Assembly (NCBI RefSeq): GCF_017464355.1
Contig: NZ_JAFUAG010000045.1
Location: forward strand, 1 to 64,000
Length of the DNA stretch: 64,000 nt
Source: Ruminococcus sp.
Lineage (GTDB): Bacteria > Bacillota > Clostridia > Oscillospirales > Ruminococcaceae
Reading direction: 5' to 3'
The notes under the pieces are model-generated. The model worked only from the letters and a program-made list of their open reading frames with translations. It was not told where the DNA came from and did not search any database. The translations under genes and the position numbers were made by a program. How positions within the stretch are numbered: the first letter of the stretch is position 1; the number at the start of each line of letters is the position of its first letter. This document shows positions 34,513 to 42,614 of the stretch, piece by piece.

Positions 34513-34572
34513 CAATTTTGATGTTTATCGCTCCCCCCGCCGCAGGCGAGGAAGCAATACACGACCAAATTG
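34513..34572. repeat. 60-bp imperfect palindrome in the thi operon
   Basis: The plus-strand half starting CAATTTTGATGTTTATCGC and the minus-strand half starting CAATTTGGTCGTGTATTGC are near copies of each other. The centre is a GC-rich stem with a TGC loop (GCCTGCGGC on minus). In RNA this gives a long hairpin with G-U pairs. There is no T-run after it on the minus strand (A-run instead). It may be a small palindromic repeat element or a processing/regulatory fold. It accounts for most of the interesting part of the 34389-34612 gap. Confidence 0.55.
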
Positions 34573-34612
34573 TAACCTCTTCATTATGCTCACTTGTTAT
34601 GAACGTCTGTAT

Positions 34613-35854
34613 TCACTTTTCTTCAAGCACCTGCTTTGCCTTTTCTCTGAGGGCTTTGGTGCTTTCTTCGATATCCTCTGCGCCGAACACTGCAGATACC
34701 ACAGCAAAGCCGTCGGCGCCACAGCCTTTGAGTTTTGCAATATTTTCGTAGCTTATGCCGCCTATGGCCACCGCAGGTATGTCCACCGAAGCAGTTATCT
34801 CCCGCAGCTGCTCGTTGGTTATGCGTATGGCATTGGTCTTGGTAGGGGAGGGGAACACTGCTCCCACACCCAGGTAGTCAGCCCCTGCGGCCTGTGCAGC
34901 CCTTGCCTGCTCCACAGTTTTCGCTGTCGCCCCGATGATGAAGCCCTCGGCGGCCTGCTTTCTTATTTCCTCCACAGGGGTGTCCTCTATGCCCACATGG
35001 ACGCCGTCTGCCCCTGCTTCAATGGCAGCCTGCCAGTCATCGTTTATTATGAGGGGCGCTGAATATTTTCTGCATATGGGCAGAAGCTCCCTTGCTTCCC
35101 TCACCAGTTCCTCACGGCTGACATTCTTGTCTCTCAGCTGTATGATGGTCGCCCCGCCTTTCAGCGCAGCTTCTACGCAGGCACAGAGCCCCCGTTCCTC
35201 CACCAGCTTTCTGTCGGTTATGGCATACAGTTCGAGCTGTTTGCCGCTTATCCTCATTTTCATCACTCTTTTCAGTTTATCGCTGAACTCACGGGGGGCG
35301 GCCGTTTTCATGAAGCCGCTCATGACACATACCCCCGCAGCCCCTGTTTTTTTCACATCAAAGGCATTTCCCGCCCCTATGCCGCCTATGGCATAAACAG
35401 GGATTTCCACCCTTTTGCAGACCTCGCCGAGGAACCCGAGCCCCCGTCCTGCCAGACCTTTTTTGCAGTCGGTCTCAAAAATATGTCCCGCCGTTATGTA
35501 AGAAACCCCCAGCCTTTCAGCCTCTGCTGCTTCTTCCACCGAATGGCAGCTGGCGCCGATCGTTTCAAACCTCGCCTTGTCCTCATCGCTCATATCCCGC
35601 AGCAGCCCCAGGGGAAGATGTATGCTATTCACCCCAAGCTTTTTGGCCGCCCCGACGAAGCTGTGCAGTATGACCTCGGTGCTGCTGCCTTTGAATATCT
35701 CCAGTACCCTCTCGGCGAGGTCTGTGTACTCCTCCTCGTCAAGCTCCTTTGCACGGAGTATCAGTGCATCTGCACCGCTTTGCGCTATCTTTTTCAGCTG
35801 TGCCACGCTGTCTTCGCAAAGCCCCAAAGCGGTGACACATATTACCTTACACAT
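34613..35854 (-). CDS. thiE: Thiazole tautomerase-like (TenI) / thiamine phosphate synthase (ThiE) fusion
   Basis: 413 residues with two related TIM-barrel halves. Residues 1-200 resemble TenI, with GHIFETDCKKGLAGRG, the region of the TenI tautomerase His, and AIGGI. Residues about 210-413 are ThiE: QLRDKN, INDDWQAAIEAGADGVHVG, GVGAVFPSPTKT and AIGGI. ThiE joins HMP-diphosphate to thiazole phosphate; TenI isomerises the thiazole made by ThiG, so the fusion links consecutive steps. The ATG overlaps thiH by 8 bases. Half the protein is about the size of a normal ThiE, so the fusion is real rather than a missed stop. Confidence 0.92.
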   Translation of the reverse strand: MCKVICVTALGLCEDSVAQLKKIAQSGADALILRAKELDEEEYTDLAERVLEIFKGSSTEVILHSFVGAAKKLGVNSIHLPLGLLRDMSDEDKARFETIGASCHSVEEAAEAERLGVSYITAGHIFETDCKKGLAGRGLGFLGEVCKRVEIPVYAIGGIGAGNAFDVKKTGAAGVCVMSGFMKTAAPREFSDKLKRVMKMRISGKQLELYAITDRKLVEERGLCACVEAALKGGATIIQLRDKNVSREELVREARELLPICRKYSAPLIINDDWQAAIEAGADGVHVGIEDTPVEEIRKQAAEGFIIGATAKTVEQARAAQAAGADYLGVGAVFPSPTKTNAIRITNEQLREITASVDIPAVAIGGISYENIAKLKGCGADGFAVVSAVFGAEDIEESTKALREKAKQVLEEK

Positions 35855-37097
35855 ACAGGTAATCGTTCAGCACAGGCTGCAGCCCCTCATCGGACATATC
35901 CTTGTACATGGTGCTGAAGCTTCTGTTATCGGCTATCTCGAACTGCTCGTCGCCCTCGGCATCGCTTTCCTTGCCTGTGTACTTGCTCTCGTGGTCGCCT
36001 ATTCCTGTGGAAACTCCCGCGGATATCTTGGTAGCAGCTATCTTCACAATACCGTCGCGGAAACTCTTGGTCTCACGGGAAGATACCGTTATCCCCGCAA
36101 AGGGCAGGAAGAGCCTGTAAGCGCAAAGCACCTGGCAAAGCTGTCTTTCACCTACGTCCATGGGGTCTATCTTGTCGTTGTTGACTATGGGTCTTAGTCT
36201 GGGACATGACAGCGATATCTCAGCGTGGGGGTACTTGCGCTGTAAATAATACATATGCAGTGCTGAAGCCAGTGCATCCTTGCGGAAATCCGAAAGTCCC
36301 AGCAGCGCCGAGCCAGCCACTCCTCTCATGCCCCCCATGAGGGCTCTCTCCTGTGCCTCAAAGCGGTACGGCCACACTCTCTTGTGCCCCGCCAGATGAA
36401 GCTGCTCGTATTTCACATTGTCATAGGTCTCCTGAAATACTGTAACATAGTCAACGCCGCATTCGTGGAGATACCTGTAGTCCTCCACATTTACGGGGTA
36501 TATCTCAACACCCACCATGCGGAAATATTTTCTTGCCAGCTTGCAGGCCTCACCGATGTATTTTACATCGCTCATGCTCTTGCTCTCGCCTGTGAGTATG
36601 AGTATCTCTTCCATGCCGCTGTCGGCTATGACCTTCATCTCATGCTCTATCTGCTCCATGTTCAGCTTCATACGGCGGATATGGTTGTAGCAGTTGAAGC
36701 CGCAGTATACACAGTAGTTCTCGCAGTAATTTGCTATGTACAGCGGTGTGAAAAGGTACACCGTGTTCCCGAAGTGTTTTCTTGTTTCAATGCGGGCACG
36801 CTCAGCCATCTGTTCAAGAAAAGGTTCTGCCGCAGGTGAAAGCAGCGCCTTGAATTCCTCCACACCAATGGTCTGCTGCTGCAAAGCACGGGCCACATCT
36901 TTTGCAGTGTATGCAGAGGGCTCATAGCTTTCAAACTGTTTCATGACCTTTTCCATTATGTCGCTCTTTATCCTGTCCTGACCCTCCATGTACTCCATGT
37001 GGTCGGTGCGGCAGGAAGGGTCATTTTCCAGCTTGTGCTTGCGCCTGAGGGCTTCCTCTGAAAGTCCCTCAGAGTCAAATATAAAATTGTTCTCCAT
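35847..37097 (-). CDS. thiH: 2-iminoacetate synthase (radical SAM)
   Basis: 416 residues from the ATG at 37097 (AAGAGGTGCAGG upstream); a GTG at 37106 is the weaker alternative. Cleaves tyrosine to dehydroglycine and p-cresol for thiazole formation. Radical-SAM motif CENYCVYC (CX3CX2C) at about 122-129. Its presence instead of glycine oxidase (ThiO) fits an anaerobe. Between thiG and the thiE fusion. Confidence 0.95.
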   Translation of the reverse strand: MENNFIFDSEGLSEEALRRKHKLENDPSCRTDHMEYMEGQDRIKSDIMEKVMKQFESYEPSAYTAKDVARALQQQTIGVEEFKALLSPAAEPFLEQMAERARIETRKHFGNTVYLFTPLYIANYCENYCVYCGFNCYNHIRRMKLNMEQIEHEMKVIADSGMEEILILTGESKSMSDVKYIGEACKLARKYFRMVGVEIYPVNVEDYRYLHECGVDYVTVFQETYDNVKYEQLHLAGHKRVWPYRFEAQERALMGGMRGVAGSALLGLSDFRKDALASALHMYYLQRKYPHAEISLSCPRLRPIVNNDKIDPMDVGERQLCQVLCAYRLFLPFAGITVSSRETKSFRDGIVKIAATKISAGVSTGIGDHESKYTGKESDAEGDEQFEIADNRSFSTMYKDMSDEGLQPVLNDYLYV

Positions 37098-37109
37098 ATC
37101 CTGCACCTC

Positions 37110-37883
37110 TTAATCTCTCAGAAAGCCTGTCAGCGTATCCGAGGGCGCAGCGCCTCTCACCAATACTCTGCCCAGCCCCGAAAGATAAGCCTGTCTGCCA
37201 GCTTCAACAGCCTTGCGGAAAGCGTCTGCCATCATGGGCAGATCACCTGCGGAGGCAAGGGCTGTGTTGGACATTACTGCCGCAGCACCCATCTCCATAG
37301 CCTCGCAGGCCTGTGACGGTCTGCCTATGCCAGCATCAACTATGATCGGCAGGTCTATCTCATCTATAAGTATCTGTATGAAATCCCTTGTAGCCAGACC
37401 CTTGTTTGAGCCAATGGGCGAAGCCAGAGGCATTACCGAAGCTGCACCCGCATTGACCAGATCTCTTGCAGTGTTCAGGTCGGGGTACATATAGGGCATT
37501 ACCACAAAGCCCTCATTGGCCAGTATCTCGGTAGCCTTGATAGTTTCAGCGTTGTCAGGCAGAAGATACTTGGTGTCCCTCATTATCTCTATCTTGACAA
37601 AATCGCCGCAGCCCAGTTCTCTTGCAAGCCTTGCTATCCTTACAGCCTCCTCGGCATTTCTTGCCCCCGAGGTATTGGGCAGCAGGGTAACGCCCTTTGG
37701 TATGTGGTCGAGTATGTTTTCTTGATCCTTGGTGTTTGCCCGCCTTACTGCCAGGGTGATCAGTTCAGCACCTGCATTTTCCACCGCAGCCTTTATCAGC
37801 TTGAGTGAATACTTTCCCGAACCGAGTATGAACCTTGAATTGAATTCATGCCCGCCGATGATAAGCTTGTCATTGTTTTCCAT
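37110..37883 (-). CDS. thiG: Thiazole synthase
   Basis: 257 residues of TIM-barrel form. Condenses deoxyxylulose phosphate, dehydroglycine and the ThiS thiocarboxylate. Start [13 protein letters not shown], Schiff-base Lys in FVKIEIMRD, phosphate sites [11 protein letters not shown] and [10 protein letters not shown]. Thirteen bases upstream of thiH. Usual length. Confidence 0.96.
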   Translation of the reverse strand: MENNDKLIIGGHEFNSRFILGSGKYSLKLIKAAVENAGAELITLAVRRANTKDQENILDHIPKGVTLLPNTSGARNAEEAVRIARLARELGCGDFVKIEIMRDTKYLLPDNAETIKATEILANEGFVVMPYMYPDLNTARDLVNAGAASVMPLASPIGSNKGLATRDFIQILIDEIDLPIIVDAGIGRPSQACEAMEMGAAAVMSNTALASAGDLPMMADAFRKAVEAGRQAYLSGLGRVLVRGAAPSDTLTGFLRD

Positions 37884-37904
37884 TTATATCTGTCCTTTCG
37901 TGTA

Positions 37905-38540
37905 TCAGGGTCCTGTTTCCCCTGATATGAGTCTTAGTATCATAGTGGCCTCATGGGCGGCGCACACCGCCACCCTGGGTGCGTACAGTGTGCCAAGTTC
38001 GTTGACGTCGCTGTGGCCGTCCCCGCAGATGTAGAAACGTCCTCCCGCCTTTCGGGTGACTATCTCGTTGGCACTGCCAAGTCCTGCCATGCCCGAGGCC
38101 GCCACTAAATATTTTCCCGGGAAATTTTCCAGCACCCCATTTACCAGCATGGCTTTCTGGTTGGCCTTGTCAAAGCATTCGCAGATGAAGCCGCAGTCAC
38201 CCAGCAGCTCGGCCATGTTATCATCCGTTATCTTAGCAGATACCGCATTTATCTCACAATAGGGCGCTATGCGATGTATAGTCTCCCTCAGAGCCTCAGC
38301 CTTTGGCCTGCCCAGCTGGTCGGGAAAATACTGCTGCCTGTTCAGGTTTGATATATCCACATTGTCAAAGTCGATGAGCGTAAGCCTGCCCACACCTGCC
38401 CTGGCCAGGTGTATGGCCACGTTCGAGCCCAGCCCGCCCAGCCCGCATACAGCCACTGCGGCCTCGCTGAATTTTTTCTGCCGTTCTCTGCCGTGCCTTG
38501 CTTCCAGGGCGGCGTACATCTCTTCTCTTGTGGGTATCAT
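37905..38540 (-). CDS. thiF: ThiS adenylyltransferase, short form
   Basis: 211 residues. ATP-binding GLGGLGSNVA at about 33-42, IDFDNVDISNLNRQ, and APRVAVCAAHEAT near the end. It is shorter than E. coli ThiF (about 250) and lacks the zinc Cys pairs, as in the clostridial ThiF2 type. Adenylates the ThiS C-terminal glycine. It directly follows the thiS stop. Confidence 0.92.
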   Translation of the reverse strand: MIPTREEMYAALEARHGRERQKKFSEAAVAVCGLGGLGSNVAIHLARAGVGRLTLIDFDNVDISNLNRQQYFPDQLGRPKAEALRETIHRIAPYCEINAVSAKITDDNMAELLGDCGFICECFDKANQKAMLVNGVLENFPGKYLVAASGMAGLGSANEIVTRKAGGRFYICGDGHSDVNELGTLYAPRVAVCAAHEATMILRLISGETGP

Positions 38541-38735
38541 CTAACCGCCTCCCACAAAGCTTACGACCTCAACGCTGTCGCCGTCATTGATGACCGTGCT
38601 GTCATACCTGGCTTTCGGTACGATATCAAGGTTTATCTCAACTGCTACCTTGGTGCGGTCGTATCCGTTCTTTTCAAGAAATTCGGCTACGGTGACACCT
38701 GCGATCTCCATTTGTGTGCCGTTTACTTTTACCAT
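38541..38735 (-). CDS. thiS: Sulfur carrier protein ThiS
   Basis: 64 residues of ubiquitin-like fold ending in GGG, with the terminal Gly-Gly needed for thiocarboxylate formation. GGAGGGAAATTT lies before the ATG. First gene of the thiamine operon, directly after the riboswitch terminator. Confidence 0.95.
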   Translation of the reverse strand: MVKVNGTQMEIAGVTVAEFLEKNGYDRTKVAVEINLDIVPKARYDSTVINDGDSVEVVSFVGGG

Positions 38736-38758
38736 AAATTTCCCTCCCGTAAGCCAAC

Positions 38759-38792
38759 AAAAAAGGGAAGACCGCGCAAAAACAGTCTTCCC
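38759..38792 (-). terminator. Riboswitch-controlled terminator before thiS
   Basis: 8-bp stem GGGAAGAC / GTCTTCCC (38792-38785 and 38772-38765 on the minus strand) followed by TTTTTT. It lies between the aptamer and thiS, so TPP binding most likely favours this terminator. Confidence 0.85.
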
Positions 38793-38805
38793 GATATATC
38801 GGTCG

Positions 38806-38892
38806 ATATGTCCCTACGTTGGCATTATCCAAATCAGGTTGCGGGTCGATAACTCGATCGTTATCCTCTCAGCCTGCCTACAAGCTCCCCGT
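38806..38892 (-). promoter_or_regulatory. TPP (thiamine pyrophosphate) riboswitch
   Basis: On the minus strand the conserved core elements appear in order: GGGGAGC near 38889, CTGAGAGGAT (about 38872-38863), the variable arm, ACCTGATTTGGATAATGCC (about 38840-38822) and ACGTAGGGA (about 38819-38811). It precedes the thiS-thiC operon and switches it off when thiamine pyrophosphate is plentiful. Confidence 0.96.
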
Positions 38893-38914
38893 TGTATTGT
38901 TTATAACGTCTAAC

Positions 38915-38943
38915 ATTATACCACTGTATTTGTGAAAAATCAA
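38915..38943 (-). promoter_or_regulatory. Promoter of the thiamine operon
   Basis: Minus-strand -35 TTGATT (38943-38938), 17-bp spacer, -10 TATAAT (38920-38915), about 20 bases before the riboswitch. The 354-base gap 38736-39089 is filled by this promoter, the riboswitch, the terminator and the divergent promoter at 39025. Confidence 0.8.
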
Positions 38944-39024
38944 CCCATTTATTGTTATTTTTTATATTTTTCTGCGAATTGCCCGAAAATGGCTTTGCTG
39001 TCCATTCAAATGTACTCAAAGCAC

Positions 39025-39053
39025 TTGAATTGAAAGAACTTTTATGCTATAAT
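39025..39053 (+). promoter_or_regulatory. Promoter of the TerB/ATPase/helicase operon
   Basis: -35 TTGAAT (39025-39030), 17-bp spacer, -10 TATAAT (39048-39053), about 37 bases before the TTG start. No obvious operator. Confidence 0.8.
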
Positions 39054-39089
39054 ATAAAATGTATAACTATACTGCGGGAGGTGACATTC

Positions 39090-40622
39090 TTGAAAGACAT
39101 AGACGACCTTATAGAACTCATCATGGGCGACAGCAAGCTTAAGGAAAGCCTTGGGGATAAGGTATACCGTGATGAACCTATCCTCCGCCGAGCCTCTCAG
39201 CTGGTGCGTGATGTTATCCCTAAAAAAGACGGCACTCCTGCGAAACTCATGGAGATGCGCCGCATGGTGTATACCCCCGAGGCTCAGTGGAAATCCCGTG
39301 AATGGCTGTTCTATAAGCAGGGCAGGTTCATGGAGGATTTTGAAGACAGCTTTGAGGAAAATGTTTTCTTCAACAAATACTTTCCCGTTTACAGTGACAT
39401 GACCCTTGAACAGCAGCGTTCGTTTTTCAGCTGGCGCACAGCTGTCAGGCGGGGGGAGTACAGAGAAACGAGCATATCCTATATCTTCCTGTATGCCTAT
39501 GAGCTCATAAACCTCATAGGTGTCCCCGACCCCAGGACCGCCTATGACAGGCTGAGAGCCCTGCTGGATAATTACGGCGAAAAAGAGCCGAATCTCAAGG
39601 CTTACCTGAACAACTGGCTCTTTGATATGGTGATATATTACGGGTTGGATATCTCACTGGCTGACCTGACCGAGATCTGTGAGTTTGACAAAGCTGTCAT
39701 GACTTTGCGCAGCGCCCCTGCCCATTCCCGTGATGAGATATTTGAGGCGCTGAACTCATTGTCTTCCTACAATGCAGAGCGTTCATCTTTCTATAAAGCA
39801 TACCCCGAGGATCTCCGTGCCGTGGCGGTGGACAGCTACCTTGCTCTTTCGGATTACTATAATACCCACCGCAAGAACCCCCTTTTCGATAAATACATAG
39901 GCAAGCGGGTCTGGAATGTCCACCGTATGTTCCATGCCGCCGTGTTCTGTCATTACCGCACGGTCAAGCATGATTCGGTAGTGATAGATGAAGTCCGCAG
40001 ATATGTTTTCAGAAGCGGTGACTGGTACTGCGAGGAATATGTGGGCAAGATACGGGGCAACAAGAACATAGGCGACCTGCTGCGGGCAGTTGACAGTATC
40101 ATGCGGAAAAAGTATGACTTCAAAAAGCCCCTCCGTCAGCCCGATATCATAAAACCACTCATAAAGATCATCGAGGAAAAAGTCAACGCTCTGCAGGAAG
40201 AGAAAAAGCGTGCCGAGGCCGCCAGGATAGACATCGACCTGAGCAAGCTGGGCTCTATCCGCCGTGCAGCGGATATCACCAGAGAAAAGCTCATAGTCGA
40301 TGAAGGACCCGAGGAAATGATCCCGGCAGATATCCCCGAAACTCAGCCTGAAACAGCAGAGAACTCACCGTCAGAAAAAACAGTTTCTGCAAACACCACC
40401 CCCCTCACTGACGGCGAATATGCTTTCATGCAGGCACTGCTTTACGGCGGGGACTGTTCTGCTGCCGCAAGAAATGCAGGCTCCATGCCCTCACTGCTGG
40501 CAGACAGCATAAACGAAAAGCTGTACGATGACTTTGCAGATACCGTCATAGAATTCAACGGCGAACAGCCGCTTATCATAGAAGATTACGAAGAAGAACT
40601 GAAAGGAATGATACTTCCATGA
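39090..40622 (+). CDS. TerB-N / TerB-C domain protein
   Basis: 510 residues from the TTG at 39090, chosen because GGGAGGTG lies 8 bases upstream; the frame extends back to 38952 without support. Residues about 60-270 match the TerB-N domain (SFFSWRTAVRRGEY, TSISYIFLYAYELINLIG). Residues about 430-506 match TerB-C (LTDGEYAFMQALL, SINEKLYDDFADTVIEF, IIEDYEEELKGMI). In predicted Ter-linked DNA-processing systems such proteins sit with ATPases and SF2 helicases, as here. Biochemical role unknown. Its stop overlaps the ATPase start (ATGA), so the two are made together and may bind each other. Confidence 0.85.
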   Translation: MKDIDDLIELIMGDSKLKESLGDKVYRDEPILRRASQLVRDVIPKKDGTPAKLMEMRRMVYTPEAQWKSREWLFYKQGRFMEDFEDSFEENVFFNKYFPVYSDMTLEQQRSFFSWRTAVRRGEYRETSISYIFLYAYELINLIGVPDPRTAYDRLRALLDNYGEKEPNLKAYLNNWLFDMVIYYGLDISLADLTEICEFDKAVMTLRSAPAHSRDEIFEALNSLSSYNAERSSFYKAYPEDLRAVAVDSYLALSDYYNTHRKNPLFDKYIGKRVWNVHRMFHAAVFCHYRTVKHDSVVIDEVRRYVFRSGDWYCEEYVGKIRGNKNIGDLLRAVDSIMRKKYDFKKPLRQPDIIKPLIKIIEEKVNALQEEKKRAEAARIDIDLSKLGSIRRAADITREKLIVDEGPEEMIPADIPETQPETAENSPSEKTVSANTTPLTDGEYAFMQALLYGGDCSAAARNAGSMPSLLADSINEKLYDDFADTVIEFNGEQPLIIEDYEEELKGMILP

Positions 40623-41935
40623 AGATACCAAAGCGCATAGCGCAGGCAGTTATAAATTCCCTGAAAGGCGGCGTAGTGCCCCGCATAGGCCTGCCCTACA
40701 TAACCGTCGGCAGGGAAGTGGAGATAGATGCCCTGCTCCACGATGTCGATATCATACAGGAGGGCGGAGCCTCCTTTCGGTTCATAGTGGGCAAATACGG
40801 CAGCGGTAAAAGCTTTCTGCTGCAGACTATCAGAAGCCATGTCATGGACAGGAATTTCGTTGTGGTAGACGCCGACCTTTCCCCCGAGCGCAGGCTGCAG
40901 GGCACCAAGGGCCAGGGGCTTGCCACCTATAAGGAACTGATACGCAATATGTCCACCAAGACCCGCCCTGACGGCGGTGCCCTCACCCTTATCCTTGACC
41001 GCTGGATAAGCAGCGTACAGGCAGAAGCTGCCGCCGAAAGCGGACTTGATACAGCTTCCCCTGAGTTTGCTGCTGTGGTGGAGAAGAAGATATATCAGGT
41101 CATAAATGCCCTGAACGAAATGGTTCACGGTTTCGATTTCGCCCGCCTGCTGACCCTCTATTACCGTGCAGCCCTCTCGGGTGACGATGAGCAGAAAGCC
41201 AAGGTGGTAAAGTGGTTCAGGGGAGAATATGTTAACAAGACCGAGGCTAAAAGCGAGCTTGGTGTAAACATCATCATCACCGATGATGACTGGTATGAGT
41301 ACATAAAGCTTTTCGCCATGTTCCTGAAAATGGCAGGTTACAGCGGCCTGCTGGTGCTGGTGGACGAGCTTGTCAACATTTATAAGATACCAAATGCCAT
41401 CACCCGCCAGTACAACTATGAAAAAATACTCACCATGTATAACGATACCCTGCAGGGAAAGGCGCAGTACCTGGGCATCATCATGGGGGGCACGCCCCAG
41501 TGCATCGAGGATACCCGCCGCGGTGTGTACAGCTACGAGGCTCTGCGCTCCCGTCTGGCAGAAGGCCGCTTCGGCCGTGAGGGCATAAGGGATATGCTGG
41601 CGCCTGTCATTCATCTTGTCCCCCTGACCTACGAGGAAATGCTGGTGCTGACAGAAAAGCTTGCCGATATCCATGCCCAGCTCTTCGGCTATGAACAGCG
41701 CATAACTCAGGAGGATATGATAGTTTTTATCAAGACCGAGTTCGGCCGTATAGGTGCTGACAGCCATATCACCCCCCGTGAGGTCATCAGGGATTTCATC
41801 GAGCTTCTGGATATAGCGTTCCAGAACCCCGATATAGATATATCCGGGTTCATATCCTCGGGCGGTATAGATCATTCAAAGCCCGCCGCTGAGGAAGAAA
41901 CAGAAGATACCGATTTTGCGGAGTTTGACATATGA
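40619..41935 (+). CDS. BrxD-like P-loop ATPase (DUF2791)
   Basis: 438 residues. Walker A GKYGSGKS at 58-65, Walker B LLVLVDE with D249-E250, and an arginine-rich late region. The profile (start IPKRIAQAVINSLKGGVVPRIG, then TVGREVEID) matches the ATP-binding DUF2791 group that includes BrxD of BREX type 2 and related systems. Probably an oligomeric DNA-binding ATPase that loads the helicase encoded downstream. Overlaps both its neighbours by 4 bases (ATGA on each side). Confidence 0.82.
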   Translation: MKIPKRIAQAVINSLKGGVVPRIGLPYITVGREVEIDALLHDVDIIQEGGASFRFIVGKYGSGKSFLLQTIRSHVMDRNFVVVDADLSPERRLQGTKGQGLATYKELIRNMSTKTRPDGGALTLILDRWISSVQAEAAAESGLDTASPEFAAVVEKKIYQVINALNEMVHGFDFARLLTLYYRAALSGDDEQKAKVVKWFRGEYVNKTEAKSELGVNIIITDDDWYEYIKLFAMFLKMAGYSGLLVLVDELVNIYKIPNAITRQYNYEKILTMYNDTLQGKAQYLGIIMGGTPQCIEDTRRGVYSYEALRSRLAEGRFGREGIRDMLAPVIHLVPLTYEEMLVLTEKLADIHAQLFGYEQRITQEDMIVFIKTEFGRIGADSHITPREVIRDFIELLDIAFQNPDIDISGFISSGGIDHSKPAAEEETEDTDFAEFDI

Positions 41936-42423
41936 ATGTTTGCAGGATAATAGTCATAGGCTGCCCGGGGTCAGGAAAAAGCACCTTTGCCCGCAGGCTT
42001 GCGGTACTTACGGGCATACCCCTCTATCCCCTTGACCTCATCTACCACCGTCCCGACCGCACAACTGTTCCCCGTGAAGTCTTCGACGGCAGGCTGGAAG
42101 CTATTATGTGTACAGAAAGTTGGATAATTGACGGCAACTATCAGCGCACCCTTGAGAACCGCATTGAACATTGCGACAAGGTCTTCCTGTTTGACCTGCC
42201 TACAGAGGTCTGCCTTGCAGGGGCAAAAGCACGCATAGGCGTGCCCCGCCCCGATATGCCCTGGTATGAGGACGAACTTGACCCGGGTTTCGAGGGCTTC
42301 ATAAAAGAGTTCCGTGACAGCAGGCTGCCGCAGATTTATAAACTGCTTGAAAAGCACAGCGGAAAAGATGTGACAGTGTTCAGGTCGCGGGAAGAGGCTG
42401 ACGGATATTTATTCGGTCTGTAG
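41932..42423 (+). CDS. Small kinase-like P-loop protein (AAA_17/FlaR-like)
   Basis: 163 residues. Walker A GCPGSGKS at about 10-17, a region with WIIDGNYQRTLENRI and a lid-like segment, resembling adenylate-kinase-type proteins annotated as DNA topology modulation protein FlaR. Such proteins probably phosphorylate a small substrate. It sits inside the TerB/helicase operon by ATGA overlap, so it may be a true component or a passenger; I cannot tell. Confidence 0.75.
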   Translation: MNVCRIIVIGCPGSGKSTFARRLAVLTGIPLYPLDLIYHRPDRTTVPREVFDGRLEAIMCTESWIIDGNYQRTLENRIEHCDKVFLFDLPTEVCLAGAKARIGVPRPDMPWYEDELDPGFEGFIKEFRDSRLPQIYKLLEKHSGKDVTVFRSREEADGYLFGL

Positions 42424-42434
42424 GGGAGAATGGA

Positions 42435-42614
42435 ATGAAAAACAACATACACCGCAAGATGACCGAAGAAGACAGCTTCGACCGTTTGTATGCCTGTTGG
42501 TGCAATACACACAACCTGGTCTGGCGGAGAGAAAAAGTCCGTCAGCGCAGAAAATTCCGCAGGAAAATGAAAATACAGCTTTTAAGGGAAAGGGCAGAAA
42601 ATGAACGTTTTTGA
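42435..42614 (+). CDS. Small basic protein between kinase and helicase genes
   Basis: 59 residues from an ATG with GGGGAG 6 bases upstream. The C-terminal half is strongly basic (RREKVRQRRKFRRKMK); the centre has YACWCNTHN, a possible Cys/His metal site. It overlaps the helicase start by 14 bases, a coupling typical of real genes. No family recognised. A nucleic-acid-binding accessory to the helicase is plausible but unproven. Confidence 0.6.
   Translation: MKNNIHRKMTEEDSFDRLYACWCNTHNLVWRREKVRQRRKFRRKMKIQLLRERAENERF

Noticed and set aside
34389-34612. Second TPP riboswitch before thiD
   Set aside because: CTGAGA and ACCTGAT core elements are absent from the gap; only the palindrome and hairpin are seen.
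40586-41875. 429-codon open frame on the minus strand inside the ATPase gene
   Set aside because: It mirrors the BrxD-like ATPase, which has clear Walker motifs and coupled neighbours; the reverse frame has none.
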